A stretch of 64,000 nt of DNA from NCBI RefSeq assembly GCF_015234275.1, contig NZ_JADGII010000003.1. One strand, 5' to 3'. Positions 25,797 to 33,836 of the stretch are shown here, piece by piece (position 1 is the stretch's first letter; each line of letters opens with the position of its first letter). The DNA comes from Prosthecochloris ethylica. Its GTDB lineage: Bacteria; Bacteroidota; Chlorobiia; Chlorobiales; Chlorobiaceae. Position numbers and translations under genes: made by a program. The notes under the pieces were generated by a model. The model made no database searches. It was not told the DNA's origin and saw only the letters and a program-made list of their open reading frames with translations.

Positions 25797-26303
25797 ATGA
25801 AACAGATCGGAATCTTTTACGGATCATCGACAGGCAACACTGAAGCCGCGGCAACGACCATTGCGTCCGCTCTCGGCATGGAGAGCGTCACCTTGCACGA
25901 TATTTCCGAAACAGAACCGGACGCCCTGCTGTCGTACGACAATCTCATTCTCGGTGCATCCACCTGGGGCTTCGGGGAACTCCAGGACGACTGGCAGAAC
26001 TTCTTGCCGGGCATCGCGGAACTCGACCTGGGCGGAAAAACCGTGGCACTGTTCGGACTGGGTGACCAGTACAGCTACAGTGATGTCTTCCTCGATGCCA
26101 TGGGCATCATTTACGAAGAGGTCAGGGCCAGGGGGGCAGAGATTGTCGGCGCCTGGCCGACTGACGGCTACGAATTCGACGGTTCACGCGCGATTGCCGA
26201 CGGCAGTTTCGTGGGGCTTGCACTCGATGCCGACAACCAGGACGACCTGACCCCCGAGAGAATCAACCAGTGGATCTCGCAGCTGAAGCCTGCATTCCAG
26301 TAA
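25797..26303 (+). CDS. fldA: Flavodoxin
   Basis: 168 residues from ATG at 25797 (MKQIGIFYGSSTGNTEAAAT), the standard start with the FMN phosphate-binding loop SSTGNT. Other FMN contacts: STWGFGELQDDW (aromatic stack) and GLGDQYSYSDVFLDAMG (second aromatic). The length fits long-chain bacterial flavodoxins. It is a low-potential one-electron carrier that replaces ferredoxin when iron is short; in this organism a likely partner is the pyruvate:ferredoxin oxidoreductase at 51769-55323. Control by motif site 6 through the gene upstream is inferred. Confidence 0.95.
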   Translation: MKQIGIFYGSSTGNTEAAATTIASALGMESVTLHDISETEPDALLSYDNLILGASTWGFGELQDDWQNFLPGIAELDLGGKTVALFGLGDQYSYSDVFLDAMGIIYEEVRARGAEIVGAWPTDGYEFDGSRAIADGSFVGLALDADNQDDLTPERINQWISQLKPAFQ

Positions 26304-26332
26304 TCACGTTCAACCACTAACCCCCACAACCT

Positions 26333-26914
26333 ATGCTCAGTACGACACTGCTTGACAAGCTCAACCACCAGATCAACCTGGAAGTCTCGGCAGCTCACAC
26401 CTACCTGCAGATGAGTGCCTGGCTGCTGTCTCAATCGCTTGACAATACCGCCCTGTTTTTCCGCGAGCACGCATTCGAGGAACAGCAGCACATGTTGCGC
26501 CTTTTCGACTACATTAACGAAACCGGTGCCGTGGCAAGTATCGAGCAAATCGACAAACCAGCCATGAACTACGATTCGCTGATCTCCCTGCTCGAACAGG
26601 CCTGCAACGAAGAAGACAAGCTCACCGGGCATATCAATCAACTGGTCGATACCGCCCTACACGAAAAAGACTACTCCACCTTCCAGTTCCTGCAATGGTA
26701 CGTAGCCCGCCAGCATGAAGAGGAACACCTGTTCAATTCTCTTCTGCACAAAGCCCGTATTATCAACACGCTGGAAGGCAGGGCGCTGTTCCGGTTTGAC
26801 GAGGAAGTGCGAAAAGCAGCATTCCGCCATCCGCACCAGGATCATCACGACCGTCATGAGTATCACGACCGTCACCGGATACCATTGCACCGGGAGCATC
26901 ACCAACATGACTGA
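26333..26914 (+). CDS. ftn: Ferritin with a histidine-rich C-terminal tail
   Basis: 193 residues. Residues 1-165 are a normal four-helix ferritin with the ferroxidase ligands in INLEVSAAHTYLQMSAW (Glu17), EEQQHMLRL (Glu50/His53) and RQHEEEHLF (Glu near 127). After residue 165 there is an added tail, HPHQDHHDRHEYHDRH and RIPLHREHHQHD, with 11 His in 28 residues. Typical ferritins stop near residue 165-170. The tail may bind Ni, Zn, Co or Fe, or feed iron to the pore. It is 29 bp after flavodoxin and may be cotranscribed with it. Confidence 0.93.
   Translation: MLSTTLLDKLNHQINLEVSAAHTYLQMSAWLLSQSLDNTALFFREHAFEEQQHMLRLFDYINETGAVASIEQIDKPAMNYDSLISLLEQACNEEDKLTGHINQLVDTALHEKDYSTFQFLQWYVARQHEEEHLFNSLLHKARIINTLEGRALFRFDEEVRKAAFRHPHQDHHDRHEYHDRHRIPLHREHHQHD
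26844..26874 (+). repeat. Imperfect tandem repeat coding for the ferritin His-rich tail
   Basis: ATCACGACCGTCA occurs at 26844-26856 and again at 26862-26874, an 18-bp period that codes for HDRHEY-like units. Such short repeats can expand or shrink by slippage, so tail length may vary among strains. Confidence 0.6.
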
Positions 26915-26938
26915 CTCCCACCCGTGAACCATGGAAAC

Positions 26939-26972
26939 AAAGGGCTGCATTCGCTACTGTATGCAGCCCTTT
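26939..26972 (+). terminator. Terminator between the two ferritin genes
   Basis: Perfect 12-bp stem AAAGGGCTGCAT/ATGCAGCCCTTT with a 10-base loop. The stem ends in TTT but no longer T tract follows, so it may be leaky. Confidence 0.65.
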
Positions 26973-27093
26973 GTCGTCATTGAGCGGAAAAAGTTGCTCA
27001 GAAGCCCAGAAACTAATAAGATAGAGCACATGTTACCATGGCATCGGATCGCGAATCACGTTTTTCAACCATACAGAAACAGGAGATCAACTC

Positions 27094-27588
27094 ATGTTAA
27101 GCAAAGCACTCCAAAAAGCACTCAACGACCAGATCCAGAAAGAGTTCTACTCGTCATACCTGTATCTTTCCATGGCAGCATATGCCGAATCGATGAACCT
27201 TCCCGGGTTCGCTCACTGGCTGAAACTCCAGCAGCAGGAAGAGCACGGCCATGCCATGAAATTCTACAAGTACGTCAATGAACGTGGTGGCCGCGTGGAA
27301 CTCCAGGCCATTGAACAGCCGCAGGCTGAGTTCCCGTCACCGACCGCCATGTTCGAAGAGGTCCTCAAGCATGAGCAGTTCATTACCGCATCGATCAACA
27401 AACTCTATGAAAAAGCGCTGAAAGAAAATGATTATGCCACGCAGGTCATGCTTCAGTGGTTTATCGAAGAGCAGGTAGAGGAAGAAGCGTCAGCGTCAGA
27501 AATTCTCGAAACCCTGAAGATGGCAGGGGAAAAAGGCCAGGCACTTCTTATGCTCGACCGTCAGCTCGCCCGAAGGGGCATGAACTGA
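27094..27588 (+). CDS. ftnA: Ferritin (non-heme, FtnA type)
   Basis: 164 residues, the family length. Opens MLSKALQKALNDQIQKEFYS with Glu17, then HWLKLQQQEEHGHAMKFYKY (Glu50 and His53) and WFIEEQVEEEASA (Glu127, Gln/Glu130), so the di-iron ferroxidase centre is complete. AGGAG sits 13-8 bases ahead of ATG. Unlike the neighbour it has no tail. Own transcript: preceded by a terminator and followed by one. Stores iron as ferric mineral in a 24-mer. Confidence 0.95.
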   Translation: MLSKALQKALNDQIQKEFYSSYLYLSMAAYAESMNLPGFAHWLKLQQQEEHGHAMKFYKYVNERGGRVELQAIEQPQAEFPSPTAMFEEVLKHEQFITASINKLYEKALKENDYATQVMLQWFIEEQVEEEASASEILETLKMAGEKGQALLMLDRQLARRGMN

Positions 27589-27604
27589 GCCGATGCACAG
27601 TGAG

Positions 27605-27627
27605 AGGGGGCCTTCGCCGGCCCCTTC
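27605..27627. terminator. Terminator between ferritin and the convergent metallophosphoesterase gene
   Basis: GGGGCC (27607-27612), loop TTCGCC, GGCCCC (27619-27624), in the 47-bp gap between convergent genes. The T run is short, so it is a moderate candidate. Confidence 0.55.
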
Positions 27628-27635
27628 ATGCCGCT

Positions 27636-28496
27636 TCATACATCGATGAACTGCTGTTCGAACGTTCCGTCAGCATGAAGATGAAGGGCGCTGAAACGGC
27701 TGGCATTGTAGTGAAAACTCCCGCCATTGACAATCTGTATCCCCCCGGCCATATAGGTCTGAAACCGATGAAAATGACCATGCAGCAGAATACGCACCTG
27801 CAGTTCATTCATCACCTTGAGCACATCGGTCCTGTTGATCAGTTCCATCGTCCAGTCAAACGCCTGATCGATCGGGAACCCGGTTTCATAGATGCGAAAA
27901 GCGTGATGGCAGACCCCGATGACAAAACACCCCTCCAGTGCCTCGGCGACTTCAGGATGCTGCAGTGCATGCAGTTCGGCTGAGGATACGTAACCGCGAG
28001 CCCCGAGAGGATTTTCCGTATGCATCCAGGGGTATACCGTGTTGAATACGACAAAAGCAAGAGAAAGGCTTCCGAATTTCAGAACCTTGATAAAAGGAAA
28101 CTCTCCGGCACTTCCATCCCCTGTCATCAGATCACCGAAAATCTCGCAGAACTCCCCGAGCTTTCTCCGGAAACGGCGTTTCCTGCCTGCAAAATCCGGA
28201 TTGAGCGCATTGTAGAAACGCATCTCTTCCTCGAGATTGATCAGGTCATGATTACCGGGAACCACGGTCACCTTTTCCAGCGAGCACAACTGATGACGCT
28301 CCAGGATCCTGCGGAAAAAGACCCAGTCACGGGAATCGGCGGTATCGATGATATCTCCACTGATCACGATATGGTCATACTGCCTCTCCTGCACAGCGTC
28401 GAGCAGCCGCTCGAGCCGCTCCGCCTGCGACCGGTCGCGCGATCCTGACAGATGGAGGTCCGAAAAGTGCGCAACGTTAACTGTTTGCTCAATCAA
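27636..28496 (-). CDS. Calcineurin-like metallophosphoesterase
   Basis: 286 residues with all the motifs of the metallophosphoesterase fold: FSDLHLSG (D, H), VISGDIIDT (GD), VVPGNHDLI (GNHD), VCHHAF and HGHFHRF (GHxH). These hold a two-metal centre. The cytoplasmic location and overall length are like CpdA and related phosphodiesterases, but substrate specificity cannot be told. Divergent from the glucan phosphorylase gene. Confidence 0.88.
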   Translation of the reverse strand: MIEQTVNVAHFSDLHLSGSRDRSQAERLERLLDAVQERQYDHIVISGDIIDTADSRDWVFFRRILERHQLCSLEKVTVVPGNHDLINLEEEMRFYNALNPDFAGRKRRFRRKLGEFCEIFGDLMTGDGSAGEFPFIKVLKFGSLSLAFVVFNTVYPWMHTENPLGARGYVSSAELHALQHPEVAEALEGCFVIGVCHHAFRIYETGFPIDQAFDWTMELINRTDVLKVMNELQVRILLHGHFHRFQTYMAGGIQIVNGGSFHYNASRFSALHLHADGTFEQQFIDV

Positions 28497-28605
28497 TGCC
28501 GTCTGCTTGCGGTTTTCAAAATAGAAAGTGTAAATTAATCCCGTTCAAGATAACGATTACAGCTTGAGTATAACAATCATCTGGCAACATCTCTGACTCA
28601 AACAG

Positions 28606-30762
28606 ATGAGAACAACCACACAAAAATCCTCCTCAAACCCAGCCGACATGCGACAATATATAGCTGAACTCAAAAAGCTCTCCAGCAACCTCTGGTGGTC
28701 ATGGGACACAGAAGCAAAAGAACTCTTCAAGGAACTTTCCCCTCTCCTGTGGGAGCGCGTGAACCATAATCCGGTCGAACTTCTGCGCCACATCTCCAAT
28801 GATGAGCTTCTGGCCCGGCTCAATTGTGAATTCGGTGAAAAACTTGAACGGGTGAGCAAACGTTTCGATGCCTACATGTCGGAAACCGGTACCTGGGCGC
28901 ATGAACACACCCCGGAACTGACCAGGGATCCGATTGCGTATTTCAGTGCAGAGTTCGGTATCCATGAAAGCGTCCGCATTTACTCCGGAGGCCTCGGTGT
29001 CCTTGCAGGCGACCATATCAAGTCGGCGAGTGACCTCGGTCTGAACTTCATCGGCGTCTCGCTGTTTTACCGGGAAGGATACTTCCGGCAGTATCTCAAC
29101 CAGGACGGGTGGCAGGTGGAAGAATACCCGATGCAGTACCCCGAAAGCCTGCCGCTGGAAAAAGTGACCGACGCCGATGGCAAAGACCTGATCATCAGCT
29201 TCACCATCGCCCAGAGCGAGGTCCACGCCCAGGCCTGGTGCCTGAACGTCGGACGGGCGAAGCTCTACCTGCTCGACACCAACATTCCGGCTAACGAATC
29301 GCATTACAGGGACATCTGCAGCCGTGTGTACGGAGGTGACCAGAACATGCGCATCAACCAGGAGATTCTGCTCGGCATCGGGGGAATCAAGCTGTTCAAC
29401 GCACTGGGAATCAGTCCGGCCGTCTACCACATGAACGAAGGACATTCCGCCTTTCTCACGCTCGAACTGCTCGCTGCCCGGCTGGCAGAAGGCATGAGCC
29501 TCGAGGAAGCCAAAAAAGCGGTATCGTCTACGTGCGTATTCACGACACACACCCCTGTCCCGGCCGGGCACGACCGGTTCAGCAGAGACATGATGCACTA
29601 TTCGTTCGACCGTTACCTCAGGGAAAACGGCATCATGTTCGACGACCTCATGCGCCTCGGCGCGGAAAACCCGGAAGATCTCCACGGCCAGTTCACCATG
29701 ACCGTCCTGGCTCTCAATCTCTCGAGAGCCGCAAACGGCGTGTCGAAACTGCACGGTGAAGTATCGAGGGAAATGTGGCAGCACCTCTATCCGGAAACAT
29801 CGGCCGATGAGGTACCCATCGACCACGTAACCAACGGCATTCACATTCCGAGCTGGTCTGCCGGGTTTACCGAACGCTTCTGGAAACGTCACACAGACAG
29901 CCTGGAATCCATGACGGCATCGCCCGAAGCAGCAGAAAGCGTTCTGGCACAGGTCAGTGACGAAGAACTCTGGTGCATGCGCTACCGGCTGAAAAGAAAC
30001 CTCATGGACTTCGTGTACCGCTACCTGTCCAACCAGCTGTTCCACCAGCATGTCTATACCTCCTACCTGGAAGACGAATCGTCGAAATCACCCAAAAACC
30101 CGCTGTCACCGGACGTCCTCACGATCGGATTCGCGCGCAGGTTCGCCACCTATAAACGCGCGCCGCTCATTTTCCGTGATATCGAGAGACTGACCAGGAT
30201 CGTCAATCATCCCACCATGCCGGTGCAGATCATCTTTTCCGGGAAAGCCCACCCGCACGACGATGCCGGAAAGCAGTTCATCCAGCAGATTGTCGAAAAC
30301 ATGCGCCTGCCCCAGTTCAAAGGCAAGATCATCTTCCTGGAGAACTACAATCTCGGCGTAGCCAAGCGCATGATTTCCGGGGTGGATGTCTGGCTCAACA
30401 ACCCGCTGAGACCCATGGAAGCCAGCGGCACGTCAGGCCAGAAAATCGCACTGCACGGGGGCCTGAACTTCAGTGTTCCCGACGGCTGGTGGCCCGAAGC
30501 CTACAACGGTGAAAACGGCTGGTCGATCGGGCATGGCGAACAGTTCGACACTGACGAAGAACAGGACCGGCACGATGCGGAGCAGCTGTACGCAACGCTT
30601 GAAAACAAGATCATTCCTGCGTACTACGAACGTGACGAGAACAACATTCCTGTACGCTGGCTCAAGAAGGTCCGTAACGCTATCGCCACGATCGCTCCTG
30701 TCTACAACACCCATCGTATGGTGAAGGAGTACGCAACCCGCTTTTACCTTGAACGAAAATAA
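28606..30762 (+). CDS. glgP: Alpha-glucan phosphorylase
   Basis: 718 residues, the size of the shorter bacterial alpha-glucan family phosphorylases. Opens with a DUF3417-like region (LKKLSSNLWWSWDTEAKELF), then the phosphorylase core with SAEFGIHESVRIYSGGLGVL, HMNEGHSAF, THTPVPAGHDRF, GFARRFATYKRA and PLRPMEASGTSGQKIALHGG, whose lysine should carry PLP. It releases glucose-1-phosphate from glycogen, the storage polymer of green sulfur bacteria. Monocistronic as far as can be seen: a strong hairpin follows the stop. Confidence 0.93.
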   Translation: MRTTTQKSSSNPADMRQYIAELKKLSSNLWWSWDTEAKELFKELSPLLWERVNHNPVELLRHISNDELLARLNCEFGEKLERVSKRFDAYMSETGTWAHEHTPELTRDPIAYFSAEFGIHESVRIYSGGLGVLAGDHIKSASDLGLNFIGVSLFYREGYFRQYLNQDGWQVEEYPMQYPESLPLEKVTDADGKDLIISFTIAQSEVHAQAWCLNVGRAKLYLLDTNIPANESHYRDICSRVYGGDQNMRINQEILLGIGGIKLFNALGISPAVYHMNEGHSAFLTLELLAARLAEGMSLEEAKKAVSSTCVFTTHTPVPAGHDRFSRDMMHYSFDRYLRENGIMFDDLMRLGAENPEDLHGQFTMTVLALNLSRAANGVSKLHGEVSREMWQHLYPETSADEVPIDHVTNGIHIPSWSAGFTERFWKRHTDSLESMTASPEAAESVLAQVSDEELWCMRYRLKRNLMDFVYRYLSNQLFHQHVYTSYLEDESSKSPKNPLSPDVLTIGFARRFATYKRAPLIFRDIERLTRIVNHPTMPVQIIFSGKAHPHDDAGKQFIQQIVENMRLPQFKGKIIFLENYNLGVAKRMISGVDVWLNNPLRPMEASGTSGQKIALHGGLNFSVPDGWWPEAYNGENGWSIGHGEQFDTDEEQDRHDAEQLYATLENKIIPAYYERDENNIPVRWLKKVRNAIATIAPVYNTHRMVKEYATRFYLERK

Positions 30763-30773
30763 CAGCAACTCCC

Positions 30774-30795
30774 CCGGGGTCCGTACGGGCCCCGG
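30774..30795 (+). terminator. GC-rich hairpin after the phosphorylase gene
   Basis: CCGGGGTCC/GGGCCCCGG with a GTAC loop: nine base pairs including one G-T pair. No T run follows, so it may be a pause site, mRNA-end protector or part of the pyrD leader rather than a full terminator. Confidence 0.5.
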
Positions 30796-30814
30796 AAACG
30801 ATCTGATACCCTGT

Positions 30815-31759
30815 ATGCCCAAGCAGAACGCCGATACAACAGCACGATCGACAACCGTCTCCCTCGGCCGGGGGCTCGAATTACGCTCCCCGGTCCTTCT
30901 TGCATCCGGAACAGTGTCGTACGGCGAGGAGCTTTCCCGCCTGACCGACCTCAGCCGGATCGGAGGTATCGTCACCAAAGCTATCTCGCCGGAACCCCGA
31001 ACAGGAAACCCGCCGCAACGCATTGCCGAAACTCCCTGCGGAATGGTCAATGCTATCGGCCTGGCCAACGTGGGCCTCGAGCGGTTCGTCAGTGAAAAAA
31101 TGCCGTTCCTGCGCACACTCGATACCGCAGTCATCGTCAATATCGCCGGTAAATCCATTGAGGATTACGCAACCGTCATCACGACCCTGGAACAGCAAGA
31201 AGGCATCGACGGATATGAAATCAACCTCTCCTGCCCCAACGTCAAAGGCGAATGCATGATTATGGGCGTCAGCAGGGATGCGACATCCGACATCATTTCG
31301 CAACTGCGCCCCCTGACGGACCGGCACCTGATGGTCAAGCTCACCCCGAACGTCACCTCCATCAGCTCTATCGCCCTGGCTGCAGAGGAAGCAGGGGCGG
31401 ACTCTGTCTCACTCATCAATACCGTTGTCGGCATGGCCGTCGATTACAGGACCCGCAAACCGCTTCTGACCAATGTCACCGGCGGACTGTCAGGCCCGGC
31501 CATCAAACCGATCGCACTGGCCAAGGTCTGGGAAGTCTATAACGCGGTCCGCATACCCGTCGTCGGGATGGGAGGAATAGCGGGGTTCGAAGACGCCATG
31601 GAATTTCTGCTGACAGGATCGCGTGCCATCCAGATCGGCACGATGAACTTCATCTATCCCGATATCGGCCGGACAATCGCCGACCGGCTTGAAGAGCACT
31701 TCTCCTCACCGGGTACCCCGTCGCTGGAAAACTACACCGGCAGCCTCATTACCGCATAA
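30815..31759 (+). CDS. pyrD: Dihydroorotate dehydrogenase, catalytic subunit (class 1B-like)
   Basis: 314 residues from ATG at 30815; an in-frame TTG at 30749 would overlap glgP and place the hairpin inside the gene. FMN-dependent oxidation of dihydroorotate to orotate in pyrimidine synthesis. INLSCPN holds the catalytic cysteine with its two substrate-binding asparagines, as in class 1 enzymes. Other blocks: VLLASGTVSYGEEL, VNAIGLANVG, GMGGIAGFEDAMEFLL. The partner electron-transfer subunit PyrK is not in this window, so the 1B assignment rests on family resemblance. Confidence 0.92.
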   Translation: MPKQNADTTARSTTVSLGRGLELRSPVLLASGTVSYGEELSRLTDLSRIGGIVTKAISPEPRTGNPPQRIAETPCGMVNAIGLANVGLERFVSEKMPFLRTLDTAVIVNIAGKSIEDYATVITTLEQQEGIDGYEINLSCPNVKGECMIMGVSRDATSDIISQLRPLTDRHLMVKLTPNVTSISSIALAAEEAGADSVSLINTVVGMAVDYRTRKPLLTNVTGGLSGPAIKPIALAKVWEVYNAVRIPVVGMGGIAGFEDAMEFLLTGSRAIQIGTMNFIYPDIGRTIADRLEEHFSSPGTPSLENYTGSLITA

Positions 31760-31866
31760 TCGCCCGGGCGGCCGGGACGGATACCCGGTCGCAACTCCTG
31801 CATTTTTTTTTGAAAATAATCCTATCTTTCAGCCGTATTCTCATTTCATAACCAACCCCGTACACC

Positions 31867-32349
31867 ATGATGCGAGCAGGAATCGGCATAGATGTCCACC
31901 AGTTTGTCGACAACAGAAAACTGATTGTCGGAGGAGTCGAAATACCCCACCACAAAGGCCTCAAGGGACACAGCGATGCGGACGTACTGCTTCATGCCAT
32001 CAGCGACGCCCTCCTGGGGGCGGCAGCTCTCGGCGACATCGGCAAGCACTTCCCCGACACCAGCCCGGAGTTCAAGGATATCGACAGCCAGATCCTTCTC
32101 CGCCATGTCGGCAAACTGATTGATACAGAAGGCTACCGGATCGTCAATATCGACTCCATGCTGCTCATGGAACGACCGAAAATCGCCCCCTACATCACCG
32201 ACATGCGCCGCAATATCGCAGCCTGCCTCGACATCGATACGAGCCTGGTCTCCGTCAAGGCAACCACAAACGAAAAACTCGGCTATATCGGCCGCGAAGA
32301 AGGTGCCGCCGCCCACGCCATCTGCATGATCGAAACAAGAGAGTGCTGA
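31867..32349 (+). CDS. ispF: 2-C-methyl-D-erythritol 2,4-cyclodiphosphate synthase
   Basis: 160 residues, the family length. GIDVHQF supplies the metal-binding Asp and His, GHSDADVLLHAISDALLGAA the third ligand and the signature, and KATTNEKLGYIGREEGAAAH the substrate-binding end. Fifth step of the MEP pathway, which provides isoprenoid precursors, here also for chlorophyll tails and carotenoids. ATG at 31870 is also possible. Convergent with an FtsX-like permease gene 9 bp away. Confidence 0.96.
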   Translation: MMRAGIGIDVHQFVDNRKLIVGGVEIPHHKGLKGHSDADVLLHAISDALLGAAALGDIGKHFPDTSPEFKDIDSQILLRHVGKLIDTEGYRIVNIDSMLLMERPKIAPYITDMRRNIAACLDIDTSLVSVKATTNEKLGYIGREEGAAAHAICMIETREC

Positions 32350-32358
32350 CGAACAGCT

Positions 32359-33636
32359 TCACCCCCCCGCCTGTCCACGGAGAACCTTCACCGGCATGAA
32401 TCCTGCGGCGCGTCGGGCGGGACCGAAGGATGAAATGACGGCAATGAGAATTCCGAACGTCACGACAAGCAGGTGCGATTCCGGTGTCTCGACCAGGACA
32501 ATGCGATCGCTCTGAAAGGTTCCGGCAGTGTTGGCCTCGTAGCGGATCAATGACACCAGATGGCAGATCAGGTGACCGAGCGGACTGCCGAACGCCGCAC
32601 CGAACACCCCGATCATGAAGCCTTCCATCATAAATATGCGCGTGATACTCTGCTGCTGAACACCTATTGACCGCATGATCGCAATATCCTTGGTCTTCTG
32701 CAGCACCACCGTTGTCATGACGGATGAAACCCCGAGGCCGGCAACCACAAAGACAAAACCCACAAGAACCAGTGTTATCAGGCCATTGCGATTGTAGAAA
32801 TCAATAATGTTCTTGTTGGTTTCATCCCAGCTTTCCGCGAGGTATCCACTCACCGACTGTACCTCCCCGGCAACAGCGGATGCCGTCGCGACATCATTGG
32901 TTTTCAGGCCGATTTCCGTCACCGCATTCGACGCCAGTCCCTCGATTCGCTGGCCCAATGGCAGATTGATATAAGCGTCCCGCTCATCCTTGGCAGTAAA
33001 TCCTGAATCATAGCGTCCGACGACAAGCACAGAATATTCATCACCTGACGGGGTAATCAGGAGCAGGCGCGAGTGGTAATCAGCGTCCAGCTTTTCAGCC
33101 AGCTGATCCCCGAGCAGAATCCCCGAAGGGGTATAGCCGAGTTCAAGAAGCGCATTGCGCTCCATCAGCTTCTCCTCGAGACCGGCTATCCTTGCTTCCT
33201 GCTCAGGATGGATGCCGATAGCGGTACAGGATGCAAAACGTGACCTGTTGCGAATGATCAGGCGGCTGCTGACAGAGGGCGACACCACCTCGATGCCATC
33301 GAGGCCCTTGATGCGTGCAGCTACCCCTGGATAGTCTTTGATTGTTTCCTTTTGCGCATCGACGACGTGGCGTTCGACCATCGACACCCGCCGCACACCG
33401 GCGGTACCGATCAGGTTGTCAGGCACGATCGGCTCGACACGCTCTGCACTGACGATAATATGCGGAGCTATTTCGATGATCCGGTCGATAACACTCTGCG
33501 TCGACCCCCTGGCGACCGCGATTGTGGTAATCAGCATCGCTGAACTCACAGCCACGCCGAGCGCAGTCAGCAGACTCTGGCGTTTACGCTCCCTGAGATG
33601 CACCCAGGCGATTCTCAACTCGTCAAACAGTGTCAC
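32359..33636 (-). CDS. ABC transporter permease, FtsX/LolC/MacB type
   Basis: 425 residues: N-terminal helix (QSLLTALGVAVSSAMLITTI), a periplasmic domain of ~250 residues, then three helices (ITLVLVGFVFVVAGLGVSSV; FMIGVFGAAFGSPLGHLICH; LVVTFGILIAVISSFGPARR). The end, GPARRAAGFMPVKVLRGQ, is the standard MacB/LolC-E ending. Such proteins pull lipoproteins or other molecules from the membrane or drive efflux with a separate ATPase. No ATPase is adjacent, so its partner is elsewhere. Single gene. Confidence 0.88.
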   Translation of the reverse strand: MTLFDELRIAWVHLRERKRQSLLTALGVAVSSAMLITTIAVARGSTQSVIDRIIEIAPHIIVSAERVEPIVPDNLIGTAGVRRVSMVERHVVDAQKETIKDYPGVAARIKGLDGIEVVSPSVSSRLIIRNRSRFASCTAIGIHPEQEARIAGLEEKLMERNALLELGYTPSGILLGDQLAEKLDADYHSRLLLITPSGDEYSVLVVGRYDSGFTAKDERDAYINLPLGQRIEGLASNAVTEIGLKTNDVATASAVAGEVQSVSGYLAESWDETNKNIIDFYNRNGLITLVLVGFVFVVAGLGVSSVMTTVVLQKTKDIAIMRSIGVQQQSITRIFMMEGFMIGVFGAAFGSPLGHLICHLVSLIRYEANTAGTFQSDRIVLVETPESHLLVVTFGILIAVISSFGPARRAAGFMPVKVLRGQAGG

Positions 33637-33836
33637 CCCATCCTCCTGTCATCCGTTCCGGATTGTGTTGCTTGTTCCACCAAGGTAATAAAATCCGGCG
33701 CCGCGGAGTATTGGGGATTGACAAATCCCCCCCACTCGCCATTCACCAGTTGAAAAATCATGCTGCATCATCTATCTTGATATGCAGGAATTTGAGCCCT
33801 AACCCACTAACCTGACTATTCATAGGAGACGCTACC

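Noticed and set aside
28699..30051. 450-codon open frame on the minus strand
   Set aside because: Fully antisense to the glycogen phosphorylase gene, which has all catalytic motifs.
30749..30814. Longer pyrD product starting at TTG inside the end of glgP
   Set aside because: It adds a low-complexity leader absent from the family and would contain a strong hairpin; ATG at 30815 gives the expected start.
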